This document shows, piece by piece, positions 43,501 through 54,433 of a stretch of DNA of 64,000 bases (within the stretch, counting starts at the first letter, position 1; each line of letters starts with the position of its first letter). The translations under genes were made by a program, and so were the position numbers. Origin of the DNA: Siderastrea radians (Eukaryota > Cnidaria > Anthozoa > Scleractinia > Rhizangiidae); the NCBI GenBank assembly GCA_964017195.1, contig OZ024889.1, positions 65,291,858 through 65,355,857 of the forward strand, in the 5' to 3' direction. The notes under the pieces are model-generated. The model was not told where the DNA came from. It worked only from the letters and a program-made list of their open reading frames with translations, and did not search any database.

Positions 43501-45516
43501 CTCGTTAACGACTATGTTAATTTGTGAGTATCAATTCTCAATTTTAAGAACCATTATCTCTACTTTTCTAACGAGATGAAACGTTATAATCTTATGAAGG
43601 TAGTTCTAAATTGACAAACAAAGTTGATATAATCATAACATGATGGAAAGACTGGTAGGGGAAAAGTTGTTTACGCAATAATCACTTAATTGTTTCCTAT
43701 TTAGCTATTACGCCGCTGACCAGGACGTGGAGGACGATCATGAAATCCAAGGCTTAGCCAACGAGATGTCACCCAAGGGACTGGGCAATAATGGCGGAAA
43801 AGGAAAGGTACTAATCCCAAAACGAGTTGTGACCTCTCTGCAGCGTTCGCAATTTTTTCTTTGAACAACCGCTTTTCCTTCACTCCCCAAAATCTAAGCT
43901 CCTGGAACAGCCTAAGAAAGTTTCTTCTCTGCTGTCCCAGCGCGGGAATTTTCTGTGGTTGCACGTTTTACGACAAGCTAGACTTGAACATCTTGAAAAC
44001 TCTTAAGGCTTGGGAGCACGACAGTGGAGAATTGCGATTTGCAGTACGGTTCCTGTGTTATATATTTCTATTTTAATTTATTTCAGCTCCGTGGTTTTCC
44101 AGCAGCCATAAACTCCAAAACAATGTTGGTAGACATCTTTACTCGCCTCATTTGGACTGCGACAGCACAGCACACAGCCGTGAATTACCCAATCTCAGCT
44201 TACGGGGCATTCACGCCGAACATGCCTACGAAGATATACGATGACGACCGAGTAGCATCCGAAGTATTCAACGCTTACCGACTGCCAAATGGACTTCTGT
44301 CGGCGGTAAGTAAAGGCTTTTTTTACAAGCAACCTTCTTTTCGAAAATGACGAAAAAAAAATATTATGAGCAGTTCCGATTGTCGGTTGCATGCAAAACC
44401 CGATCGCGAAGCGGGCGACTTTCGAGCTCGCTCACGCATTAAGTTTCCCGTTCGGTGATAATCTCTGAGACCTAGGAGCCGAGGAAAGAGAAAAGTTCCG
44501 TTACCTGTGCCTTAGAAAAAGTAACTGTAATCCCGTATTTGAAGGTACCCTTTTCTCATTTTAAGTTATAAGGTTTCTGTATAGGAGTCCCAAACTCCGT
44601 ATTTCTCCTGCACCAAATTTGACTGGCAAGCCACCGACTTCATTATTAATTAATAGGCCACTCAACTAAACAACTCATGGAGCGCTTCCATGGTCAGCTG
44701 TTTCGTCCTAGTTCAGATTGTTATCAATAGTTTACTTTGATTCAGAATGGACGCCCCCTCAAAAATAAAATGGTCTGGGCCGATCGACAACAGATGCAAA
44801 CAACACAACGGTGAACCAGTCTGCTCGAAGCAAATGCATATAAATGGCACCAAGCACGGGAAAACGCGTGAAAGCATGATTTGATTTGGTTTCACTTCAG
44901 ACTCGTACCCAGTCGTCACTTATTTATTCCTTTCCGCATTGGAATATGGGAAGGCGCTCAATGCACGCAAAGCCTTTAGGGAAGGAGGGAGAAAAGTGAC
45001 GTCGCTTCGCAATTTTCTTCCGTCCTTCTCTTGATGCACCGCGAACTCATAAATCCTACCCATAAACCACAGCGCGGACAAGAGAAACGACTGGGTACAG
45101 GTCTGGTTTCACTTCTAATTGGTTGAGAAAGTGGCACGAGTTTCACCACCAATCATAGAGCATAGTGAAGCAAGACCAGAACAAATTCGAATTACATGGA
45201 ATACTCTCGACACTTGACTGAAAACTGGTCTAAATAAAACACACGCCAGTGATTAACTTAATATCTGCTTGCTATTTTTTAGGTTCAAGCGGGCGTTGCC
45301 ATGAGTTTGGGTTCTCTTCGTCTGGACCGACTGTTTGACTACGGAAAAAACCTCCCTGACCAGGCCGGCAGTGTTATAGTCATGAAACACTACAACCGGC
45401 TACACAATGTGGTCAAACCCCTCCTGAACAAAAGGAACAAACAGCGTTTTCGAGAGGAGTACCTCACATATCCGTACCTGAGTCCAGCTTGGATACCTAA
45501 CAGTATTTGCACTTAA
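34544..45516 (+). CDS. Secreted EMI-domain lipoxygenase fusion (no PLAT domain)
   Basis: Twelve exons join in frame to 2166 nt, 721 residues: 34544-34611, 34702-34872, 36365-36474, 37771-38105, 38960-39107, 39613-39921, 40385-40583, 41461-41623, 43417-43523, 43705-43807, 44087-44305, 45283-45516. Exon 1 has an in-frame stop just upstream of its ATG and encodes a 14-residue hydrophobic core, a signal peptide or anchor. Exons 2-3 form an EMI domain: NVC (Cys40), Cys66, Cys76, then YxxYDCCPGW (Cys101, Cys102) and GC (Cys114). From about residue 150 the protein is a lipoxygenase, an iron enzyme that dioxygenates polyunsaturated fatty acids: HLLKTH gives His413 and His418, TAxAQHxAVN gives His600 and Asn604, and ARGI...PYFPYRDDG and YYxxDxxVExD are conserved. 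The N-terminal PLAT domain of animal lipoxygenases is absent. Four N-glycosylation sequons (54, 81, 169, 248) suit an extracellular protein. The C-terminal iron ligand, usually Ile, is Thr721. The catalytic part is secure; the fusion rests on splice phase. Confidence 0.85.
36791..37216. mobile_element. MITE in lipoxygenase-gene intron 3
   Basis: The left arm TAAGAGAGCTACCCCCCAAA, TAGGCCCTAT and GGCGGGAAATTTCAAATTTC are mirrored by GAAATTTGAATTTCCCGCC, ATAGGGCCTATATGGGGG and CGCTCTTA on the right. Arms are about 90 bp and imperfect. The 100-codon open frame inside is not a gene. Confidence 0.75.
38475..38574. repeat. 40-bp near-perfect hairpin in lipoxygenase-gene intron 4
   Basis: 38475-38514 and 38535-38574 are reverse complements at 39 of 40 positions, with a 20-base loop. 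The transcript would fold into a single long stem. It may be a very small MITE or a small-RNA precursor. Confidence 0.85.
41734..41764 (+). ncRNA. Hammerhead-ribozyme-like core
   Basis: CTGACGA at 41734-41740, a short stem (GGGC / GCTC) and GAAAC at 41754-41758 followed by GTC. The box order fits the hammerhead CUGANGA...GAAA scheme with N = C. The whole unit also sits within a larger inverted repeat (41668-41792) whose arms carry TTGAAAGCTGACGTTTCGAG and its complement. Confidence 0.5.
42108..43016 (+). pseudogene. Penelope-like C-terminal half with GIY-YIG endonuclease
   Basis: A 302-codon open frame. From about residue 33 it follows the Penelope RT thumb region (TTIYRKPTHTDRLLD, ATTIRTLTRRA), then the linker (IPYIKGTSETIARIL), a cysteine pair (KCCDCQ) and GIY-YIG (ATYIGETGRNLNVRL then EHHLKTNH). 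The reverse-transcriptase fingers and palm are absent, so the copy is 5'-truncated; the first ~30 codons are probably not part of the original protein. The remaining frame is free of stops, which suggests a fairly young insertion. It is a different subfamily from the copy in UPF1 intron 1. Confidence 0.85.
43227..43263 (+). ncRNA. Hammerhead-ribozyme-like core, 3' end of Penelope copy
   Basis: CTGATGA at 43227-43233 and GAAAC at 43254-43258 followed by GTCA, with a stem between them closed by GAC / GTC. It lies 210 bases after the GIY-YIG stop codon, where such elements carry their terminal repeat. Confidence 0.6.
44898..45108. mobile_element. Short TIR element, lipoxygenase-gene intron 11
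   Basis: CAGACTCGTACCCAGTCGT on the left is mirrored by ACGACTGGGTACAGGTCTG on the right. It is followed directly by a fragment of the 28227 MITE family (to about 45235). Confidence 0.7.
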
Positions 45517-47552
45517 CCTTTATCTGTAATAACGGTGTGGCGGTGAAAGAGAAATAATTTATATGAAGTCGTAGAAGCACCTTAAAATTCGTAAATTTGC
45601 CAAAGCTTAGTTCAATGTGAATCAAATCACACACACAGCAAACCTTCCGATTTCCACAAAATTACGATTACCCTTGTGAAGGTTTTGTAGTACAGTTAAC
45701 CCTCTTTGATACGGACACTAACAGTTTTCGTATCACTTGCGTCGCAACACCCAGCCAACTTTAAGTTGCGACACGAGTTGCCAAAAACATTGCGAAGTGC
45801 AACATACTTTGCAGAGGACAAAATCGTTCCATGAAAAGCTGCTGCGAAGATTGCAGAAAACGCAACTCTATTCTTCTTTCTGCAAAGCTTCTGCAACTTG
45901 TCTCTTGCAAGGTAAAACTTCATCAAATCTTGTGTAAAATTGTGAGTGATCCCGAATAAGAGAGGTAGAGGTTATGCAAATGCTGGTCTCCCTCGGAATA
46001 GACGAGCTATGTGCAGTAAGGAGTCGTCCTTATTGCAGAGGTATCGGTGAGGGAAGGTTCAACTGCGTTGCATTTTGGTAGCTTTGCGTATTTTGTGGTA
46101 CTCTTATTGACGTGTGGTTTAGCATATTCTTAGGTTTTAAACTTTCAAGCACACGAAAAAACTCAGTTGAATAGGGTAAAATTTATGTTTGACAGAAATA
46201 TGTCGTCAAAGATTTAAAGAGTATTTTATTTTTCTCATTTTTTAAAAAATTTTTTCTTTTTTTCTTTTTTTCTTAACCACACAGAACATGAATTTCTCCA
46301 AATTTAAGTGAACCTGAAATACAGTTACTTTTAGTTTTTCCATGTGTACTCAGTATTAAGACTAACTTTAAAGGCCCTCACTGATTTACCACCAACGTTC
46401 TGCCATATGGGAAATAAAAATTACATTATGTTGGTCAACTTGCAGCAGTAAATGATGTTCAAAAGTCAGTTTCTAAATTGAGTATAATCATGACTATAAC
46501 CAAATCCTCGAATCTGATTGGCTCTTACCAGACTTGATTTTGTTAAACCCTTTCACTCCCAGAGTCAATCATGGAGACATGTAATGTAGTTCTAAATCTG
46601 AGTCTGTGGACGAAATGCTATGGTGTGACCATTCAAATGAAATCTCTTTGGCAGTACTTTCGCACGGTAATCTTTGTTTTGCGGGATTTGGAAAAAAAAG
46701 AAATTTAGCAGTTTCTGGAATTTTACTTTGGCCTCTACTAGGAAGGGTTACTCACTCGTACGATAACACACCGAATTGGACTCCCACTACCATATTCAAG
46801 GGAACTTGTTGGTAAACTAGAAAACTAAAGATGCTAACCTGGTTGCTTGGACCAGTCAGCTCGTAAACAGAATGCACCATTATGAAGGAGCAGCCCATTT
46901 ACAAATTGACCGGTACAACCTACCAGTTCTCACAACGACTAGCGTCCCAAGAATACTACTGACTTCCTGAACAACTCATCAGTGCATCTAAATGGCACTC
47001 ATTCTCCTGTTTGGAGGAGAGTGAGTCAACTGAAGAAACATTTGGTAGCTGACAAAGAAATTGAATCAAAATGAACCCAAAATAACGTTTTTGCCGAGTG
47101 AGTTAGTAACGAAATCTGGATGTCATTGGGTCACAGATGAAACACTCCTTTTCCAGTCAAGTACTCTTCAGAATGTTGTCGCATTTTAAGGATCCTACAC
47201 ATTCTAGTTTCGCAGATATAATATATTCCAGGAAGGACCAAAAAATGCACCCAAAATGAGACAAAAGGTAATTTTTAAGTAAACGTGGCTTAAGTAGAGG
47301 ATCACAACCTGAGTGGGGGATTTGCCTCAAAATGTACTCTACCCTCCACCCCTCTTTATTCCCAAGGACCACAGACAGTAACTCTATTTTCATTACGACA
47401 AAATAGCTAAAAGCTTATTCTGTAAAACAGCCTATAGGAAGTTTGCAGAGGAATCATTCCATTTGTCATAGTATTGTGCTGGTGCCTTTGAGGACAACAT
47501 TCTGACTTGCTGCTCTAGCATGAGAATGTTTGCAGTTTTTCTCTATGTAAGT
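45517..47552. other. Intergenic between convergent lipoxygenase and FARS2 genes
   Basis: It should hold both 3' UTRs. A minus-strand AATAAA at 47355-47360 is a candidate poly(A) signal for FARS2. Around 45720-45915 there are repeats of the TTGCGAC / GTTGCAACTTG type resembling the element at 29339. The open frame at 46606-46815 lies in what looks like a dispersed repeat. No gene was seen. Confidence 0.45.
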
Positions 47553-50500
47553 CTATCTGAGTTCCACACACAATCTTTTCTGAACCTCTTCTCTGACCGA
47601 CTCCTGGATGCTGTTGATCTCGGCATCTGTGAAAGTCTTGTCCATGGATCTGTAGGTAATTCTGTAGCAATGGCTCTCTTGCTGTGTCTTGGGGTGAGTG
47701 AATTTGTCAATGAGTTCCACCTAAATTGAAACAAAGCCTATTCACCTCTTTGCAATTTAACTGAAACAGCAGGTTCTTATCCCATTTTCTGCAGCACGAT
47801 GTAACTAGGAAGTATTACCAATATTAGAAGCATTAGATTGGATGCAGTTCATCTGCAGGGTTGCCCCAAACATTTTCCAATCAAACCCATCTATACACCT
47901 GGGAAGAGAGAGAAAGTATGTGGAGAAAGCTTTCTTTTCTAAGACAAAACAATGATACAGACAACAACCTAGGTTTGATGAGATGGTGTAGTGGTGAGCA
48001 CATTGGACTTAAGATCTGAAGGATGGAGATTTGAGGCCTGATCCCTGCCATCATGTTGTTTCCTTAGGGAAGAAACTTTTGTCTACAAATGTCTCTCTCC
48101 ACCCAGGTGTATAAATGAACCCTGGTGACATACTGCATGGGGTAACTCTCTGATGGACTAACATCCTATCCAGGGGGGAGTAGCGGTACTCTCAGTTGCT
48201 TCATGTTACAAAAACTGGGGATAAGCTTTAACTCCATGGCCCTCTTGTGGATTGTATGCGACTTTACTTACCATGCCATGGACAACAAAGAGAATGATTT
48301 ATAATCGAGAGGAATCTAGATTCCTGATGTTGCTGATGGATTGCATGCTTATTGCATTATGCCATTAGCATTATGCCATGTTTTGTTTCTTACTCAATGA
48401 CAGAAAACAGGGAGAATACCTAGTCAAAAGTAGGAATAAAACTGCTGTCACTAGAAGCTGGGCTCTTGCTCTTAAACTAACTTCACCTCAGAATCTCAAA
48501 CAAAATTACTGATAGACGCTCACAAGTAGATTGCGATAGATCATTCATGTTCATAATTTTTTTTTTACCTTTTCTACAATGTCACCAGCTGCACCACGTA
48601 CAACATCAAACAAGCTGTTTGGAGAGAAATCCTCAGGCACCCAAAATGCGACATCCTTGTAGGTTGGTGGGTACTTGCTAAATGGCTTGAATTCTGTAAT
48701 TTCGTTTTCTGAGAACTGTGACAGGAACCTTGGATCTTCACTCCAGAAAAGTCGGATGTCGGGGATGTTGAAAAGCTTCATGGCAAGACGTTCAAGTCCA
48801 ATTCCAAAAGCCCAGCCTATTTTCTGTTGAGCACCACCTAAAAGAGAGCAACAAACGTCGATGCCACATAAGCATTTGTAAAGTTGTGTCTGGCTTATGA
48901 AGTTCTCCTAGCTAGGTTAATGAAAATTAAGTATTGTTTCTTGAAGTAATTTTCAGGAGCCACATTCAGGAAGCTCTTCTAGGCTAGGAAGAATAATCAG
49001 TATTAGTACATACACTGTACAAAACCAGTGGATAGTGTTTTATGCCCCCTCTGATTAGCGACTCAAACTTGGGATGGTATCTGCTATCCTCCTTCTGGCA
49101 TTGTTCTGGATTTTGAGCATGAGTTTTCCCTCATTTCTCAGTTAAAATGGAACAAGTGGTGCTGGCTATCCACTGGTTTGGTATATAGTAAAACAATTAT
49201 TCACCTCAGTGTTGGTGAAGAGTGGTGGAATTTTTGTGCTAGAACACTGTCCACAGACATATTTTTTGCCAGAAGGCAAATGCCTGGTACAAAACCTGTG
49301 GCCATTGCTAAAGGAAGCTGTTGTTAGTGATTTTGCCTTTAGGTGAAAAAATGAAACCAAGCCAGTGTTTAGAACAAAATGCTTCCAAAAGTGGGCAAGT
49401 TTGCAGTGTTTTTGTTTTTGTTTTTAATTTTTGTCTCAAAACTGCGAAAGTTGTAAATACATGCCCCTTTCGAGTTAAACCCTTCAACTGTGTTACCCAT
49501 TCCTTGACAGTAATCTGAACTTACCATTGACCAGAATATCGTGCTCCATGACACCACAACCAACAAGCTCCAGCCACTCGCCTTCAAACTGGACTTCAAG
49601 TTCCCAGGAGGGGTGGGTAAAAGGAAAGTATGCACCAATCCATCTCATTTCCACCCCCTCCCCACACAGGTGCTCTACCATCCTAACCAACATTTGTTTC
49701 AGATTGAACTCAACAAGCTTTACAGCTTCCAGTGTGTGTACACCTTGTTTTTCTGGTGTTTTGTTTTTACTCTTGTCAAATATTTCCAGGGGATCCTTTT
49801 AGAGAAAAAAAGACAAGAACATAAGACTGTTGGTAGGCAATATTATACCTGCCAACTCTCACGCATTATGGGTGAGTCTCACGCTTGTGGATCAAAGACA
49901 TCGATCTCACGCATCGAGGACAATTTCTCATGCCTGACTCACAATTCCGGACTACTTGTTCATCAACCATAACGTGAAATATTCAATTCAATTTCCACCC
50001 AAAATAGTCTAGCGAACGGTGCTAAATGCCATGTTTGAGTCCTACAATGTAAATAACAAGCAAACAAGATTGCGCCGAGATTTCGAGCTTTGCACCGCAA
50101 CATTCGGCAACCTTCAGAAATCATCGGAACATCTTCGAGGATCGTCGGCAACGTTTGGAAGTCGTCAGGACATCTTCGGTAATATTCAGATGTTGTCGGA
50201 AATTTTTCGGAAATTTGGGTATTATGGATATGAAATCTCACGCATTTGACTTAGGAAAAGTTGGCAGGTATATAATATCACACTTGGGTGACATTGCACT
50301 TGGGTACTGTAGCACTAGGTGTTGCTTAGCTCTAGTTGATGTAACCAGATGCCATCAGCTGTATTAAGACTTCTCCCAAGCTACAAATCTTGCAAAGGGC
50401 CTCAAGCATTGGCAGGTCTCTCTAACAGTTCACATTGGAGGAAAATTTCCATGTAAAATAAATGGTCTTTTTCTTCAACCTTGCAAAAACTAAAGACATT

Positions 50501-51955
50501 TCTGATTAACCATTTCATCCAAGTATGAAACTATGTTTAGTCATCCAAGAAGATAAACCATTTGTAAACAGCAACAACACCTTGTCTTGGGAGGATGTGT
50601 TCAACACATACATACCATACATAAACCTAATTTATCCATGCTAAAAACATTAGTACTACTGTTCAATACATTTATGCAGAAGTCGGACATGGACAGTTCT
50701 TTGTCACCATCTCTGTGGAATTCGAAGATGGAATTGTCCACAATAGGGTAACGCTATAGCTAAAACTAAGGGGTGAAGTGGTGTAGTGGTTAGTGCGCTG
50801 GACTTCAGATCTGAAGGTCAGTGGTTTGAGGCCCAGTCCCAGCTGCCATCATTTTGTCTTCTTTGACAAGAAACTTCACCTCACATTGTCTCTCTCCACC
50901 CAGGTGTATAAAATAGTAACTGCCAACATACTGCTGGTGTAACCCTGTGATGGACTAGCGTCCCACCCAGGGAGGGAGTAGCAATACTCTCAGTTGTTTC
51001 ATGCTACAGAAAACGGGTTAAGCTCTGGCCGTGTGGGCCTCCTTGGCTCGTGTGTGACTTTACCTTTTTACCGATAGCTAAAACTACATTTGAGATATTT
51101 ATTGCAGGGCTTCATTAAAAGAAGGGAGAGGCAAAATGGAGAGACATAGGGGGCCAAAAAGGACAAAAAGAGCAACTAGGATAGTCTCCAACACGGTCAT
51201 TAAAAGTGGTTGTCATGCAATGCTCTTAGAGGAGTGTTGTGTGACGACCACTTACTGTGGCTGTGTGGGATTCTGTGAGACAGCATTTAAAAAAAGCCAA
51301 AGAGCTCAGTGGGAAGTTTAGACCCAGGTGCATCCTCCCCATAGCTAACATTCACCTTGTATTGTGAAAATAACTCGTGCTGAGAAAACAATCTAACACC
51401 TTCCATTTGATGGAACACTGGATAATGACACATGTCAATTTCATCTCTCCTGTACACGTCACCAGTAACCAGAAACGCGTCCAATCCTGTCTTAATCAAG
51501 TCTCTCTGATGCGCTGAAGTGTGCGCCCGAAGCAAGTACTCAGAATTAACGTAGTAATTATCGTTTTTAGCGCGACTAACGTGATCTTTGGGCACCAACA
51601 GGCTATCAAAGTTCTGTTCCACTGTAACCACAGGGGACAAATAATCGACCATTGTAAACATCGGGCCACCCCAGCGCGTTCTGTAATCAGCGTATACATG
51701 CTCTTGGATCTTTCTTCTTAAAATGCACAGCGGATGATTTTCGCAGTGATGGAGGTTTCTGCCAACTTTGGTTAATATGTTCGTGGTAATATTGGTCATG
51801 TTGTCTCGAGGATACGATTTGTCGAGTACGGACACCACATGATCGCTATCCGCGTGCGAATTGTTGTGCAAGCAAGCGGCAAATATGAATCGCCCAGTCT
51901 GAAACTGCTTGTTAAAGAGGGTGAAAAGCGTTCTTGTTCTTGAAAATAGAGCCAT
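47553..51955 (-). CDS. FARS2: Mitochondrial phenylalanyl-tRNA synthetase
   Basis: Four exons on the minus strand, 51356-51955, 49525-49795, 48569-48837 and 47553-47720, join in frame to 1308 nt, 435 residues (human 451). It is the monomeric class II enzyme that attaches phenylalanine to mitochondrial tRNA-Phe. The first ~30 residues are rich in Arg/Phe and lack acids, a mitochondrial leader. Then come [59 protein letters not shown] and [10 protein letters not shown] (exon 1). Exon 2 has [13 protein letters not shown] and [14 protein letters not shown], and exon 3 has motif 3, [14 protein letters not shown]. Exon 4 completes the C-terminal tRNA-binding FDX-ACB domain ([20 protein letters not shown]). 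All introns are GT-AG. The ATG at 51955 is chosen because it starts the leader at the expected distance. Introns 1 and 3 contain SINEs. The neighbouring lipoxygenase gene is convergent. Confidence 0.96.
47975..48275 (+). mobile_element. tRNA-derived SINE, copy 1, FARS2 intron 3
   Basis: The head GATGGTGTAGTGGTGAGCAC with GATTTGAGGCCTGATCCC matches A and B boxes in decayed form. The body has TCTCTCTCCACCCAGGTGTA, ATGGACTAAC and ACTCTCAGTTGCTTCATG. It shares the whole length with 50765-51065. Confidence 0.75.
49190..49245. repeat. Short repeat shared with 2927-2985
   Basis: ATTATTCACCTCAGTGTTGG followed by TGAAGAGTGGTGGA also appears, slightly changed, at 2931-2967 next to the SINE at 2995. 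It may be part of a larger dispersed family. Confidence 0.4.
49844..50272. mobile_element. TIR element with TATACCTGCCAACT ends, FARS2 intron 1
   Basis: TATACCTGCCAACTCTCACG and AAGTTGGCAGGTATA are inverted ends, each adjoining CTCACGCATT phrases. The interior has a run of TCGGAACATCTTCGAGG-like units. It is non-coding. Confidence 0.75.
50765..51065 (+). mobile_element. tRNA-derived SINE, copy 2, FARS2 intron 1
   Basis: Best preserved copy: GTGAAGTGGTGTAGTGGTTA head, GTGGTTTGAGGCCCAGTCCC second box, body with TCTCTCTCCACCCAGGTGTA, GTGATGGACTAGCGTCCCA and ACTCTCAGTTGTTTCATG. The head resembles a tRNA with a TTCAGA-like loop, so it may derive from a Leu or Glu type; not resolved. Confidence 0.8.
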
Positions 51956-53938
51956 TTTTGACGCTCTCCAAAAAAGAATTGGCCTGTTCTCGATTCAAAA
52001 AGTACCCTTATGGGAGTTACTGCTGGCCATTTGTATCGAGGTGGTGAAAATGTTTCCTCTAGGGGGACCGGAGTGGGGTGGTCAAGCTTGCGTGTACAAA
52101 TTTGCGCATTTTTTAGGTTGCAAAATTGCGAAACAAAAACAAAACAAACAAACAAACAAAAAACAACAGCAACAAAAGCAAAGGTTTAAAATATGTATTT
52201 TCAAGGGGGATTGATTCCCTTACAGCTAATAAAACCAATTTATAACAAATGTACAGCTTTGTGGTAGGCACAGAAAGCCCAAGTGAAAAATAATCACAAG
52301 GATGGGGAGGGGAGTTGTTTTCCTATCCCCTCCTCCCTCCCCTTTCAAGTCTACTTGGAAGGGGGCAATGTGCACTGAGGTTTTCATCCAAAGTCCAGGT
52401 CCATGGGTTCCATAACTTTGTTGTTTCCTTAGACAACAAACTTTAGCCCAAATTTATCCTACCCAGATGTATAAACAGGTATGAGACAACTGTTAGGATC
52501 CCCTCAGTGGGGGATAGCAATACTTCTGGTTGTTCCATTCAAGAGAAACCTCCCTTACCTTTTCCCTCCTTCTACACCTGGCATGAAGGCTAACTAAATA
52601 TTAAATATTGATGTCCCCCCTTTTTTGGTTGACAGAACTTGAAACTTTTGGGTTTTGTCATTAAACTGAGTCCTGTGCATTGTTAAAGTAGCTTCTCTAG
52701 GGACTCTCTCCAGGATCGGTATTTTTAATTCATCATCACCAATCCTTATCATGCCTGAAGAAATTAAAAATTAAAAGTTGCAAGGTGACTAACAGACAGT
52801 CATAGGATGTGTTCCTTTTAGCGTATCCGGATATAGATTGAAAAATCCTGATTTTAGCGATTGATGTTAAAAAAAATGGAATGCATAAGATTTCAATCTA
52901 AAAAATCCAGCTTTAGGTTAACGTATGGAACACAAAAATTATCCGGATTCCTGATTTCTCTTATTGGTCACATGATTTCGCAGCTTTGTTCCAAGTCAAA
53001 AACAAAAAGGCAGCCATCCGAAGGTTGGCACTTTTAACGCTTTACTCAATTTAGTTGACGATGAATACCAGCTGGAAACAAAATATACTGACAACAGCAT
53101 CCTATCCTGTTGTTAATTTTAGCCATGAATAAAAAGAAAGAAAGGCAACAAGCCATTAGAATCACTAGTTATACCGAGCAAATTGTTTGAAGTTATACAG
53201 GCTCCCACTCACATTTTTTACTATCAAGAACAAGTGCAGAATTGTTGACAGGTCTTCTTGGGGCTTGCCCCAAAATACCATCCTCTCCTCTTTTTCCACG
53301 TTTTCTTTCTTTTTTTTTTTTTGTAATTATTATTTTTTATTATGAACTCTCTTCTGCTGTGTGTTTGTTTGCTCTTTTGTTTTGTTGATTGTTTCAAAGT
53401 CTTGTTCCTGCTTCCTCTCCTCTTTATGAACACAAAAGGACAAAAATGGGAAAAAGGAACACAGAAACCAAAATATCTGGATTGAGATTGAATCCAAAAA
53501 ATCCACTCAGTGGGGTGGATTTTTTGGATTCGAATCTTATTTCAGATTTTTTTTAAATAGAATGCTGAAACCACTATTGGATCGCTTGAATCCAAGCCTA
53601 AATGTACTACCATGTGACACTCTATACAGGCTCAACTAAGAACACCGTTTCAAATTCACGGTGTGACCTCAGTGCCTTCTCCGGAGGTGCATGAGCCTTA
53701 ATGCCAGGGTGCCAGGGGAAGAATCTATCCATTCACTTCCATCAGTACAGTTACTGAATTGTTAGATTCGACTGGCACCTTAGAAAGAGTTGATAGCAGG
53801 GCATCTTTGTTTCCTACGTTATTTATATAAGGCTTAAGCTATAACCCGGTTCAAAACAAGTACAAAAACTGACGATGTCACCTTACCATTCGCTAGAGAT
53901 GTGCTTGCGCACAAGATATACAAAATAAATATTTTCAA
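51956..53938. other. FARS2 upstream region and intergenic repeats
   Basis: The FARS2 promoter should lie just above 51955, though no motif stands out. The rest holds the SINE copy at 52375-52560 and AT-rich repetitive sequence at 52800-53580, where phrases such as AAAAATCC and GATTTTTTGGATTC recur in both orientations. No gene was seen. Confidence 0.45.
52375..52560 (+). mobile_element. tRNA-derived SINE, copy 3, 5'-decayed
   Basis: It matches the bodies of copies 1 and 2 from CCTTAGACAACAAACTT through ACCCAGATGTATAAACAGG to GGGGATAGCAATACTTCTGG. The tRNA-like head is barely recognisable. Confidence 0.6.
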
Positions 53939-54433
53939 CTATTTTTGTTTGCCTTGTGATATTTCTCGAACAAATCGCTGACTGGAAACAACAAATATCT
54001 CCGGCTCAGCATCTTGTAAAGTTCTTTCTTTGTCGATCAGATTGTCTGGTGATGATGGCATGAGATTCAACTCTTGAGACAAGTCACCTGCAAAACCGAC
54101 TTCTTCATCACTTTCAGCTTCTCCATAAATTTCTCCCTGTAGATACCCTTTGTCGTCTGCATAAAGACCGTAGTTCTCGTCTCGTTCTGCTTTACCCCTT
54201 TGCGTTGAAGAGTCGTCTTTCGCCGTTTGTTTGTCCCCCACTGACCTCAAATGAAGCAAATAATCCCTGTACGACGAGAAACAAAATCTTCTTCTCCATT
54301 CATCTTTAGTTCTTACTTTCGCCGATGGTCCATGTTTTCGTTCTTTCGATAATTTCTTCTCCACTGCAGGAAAATCATCACCACTTTCAGACTCTGCGCT
54401 CCCGGAGGACAAAACCTCTTCTTCGGCCGCCAT
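53939..54433 (-). CDS. Uncharacterised acidic 164-residue protein, possible ciliary partner
   Basis: A single open frame from the ATG at 54433 to a stop at 53939, with no obvious intron. I do not recognise the family. The N-terminus is rich in Glu and Ser (EEEVLSSGSAESESGDD). A basic-aromatic segment follows (TKDEWRRRFCFSSYRDYLLH, residues 43-62), then an acidic, Asp/Glu-rich stretch with YGLYADDKGYLQGEIYGEAE, and a hydrophobic C-terminal patch (EIFVVSSQRFVREI). No signal peptide or membrane segment was seen. Long charged regions suggest disorder around one or two short conserved blocks. It starts 166 bases from DNAI1 on the opposite strand, with an X-box between them, so a role in cilia is a reasonable inference. 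The clean start and biased composition argue for a real gene. Confidence 0.75.
   Translation of the reverse strand: MAAEEEVLSSGSAESESGDDFPAVEKKLSKERKHGPSAKVRTKDEWRRRFCFSSYRDYLLHLRSVGDKQTAKDDSSTQRGKAERDENYGLYADDKGYLQGEIYGEAESDEEVGFAGDLSQELNLMPSSPDNLIDKERTLQDAEPEIFVVSSQRFVREISQGKQK

Noticed and set aside
49541..49972. 143-codon plus-strand open frame
   Set aside because: Shadow of FARS2 exon 2.
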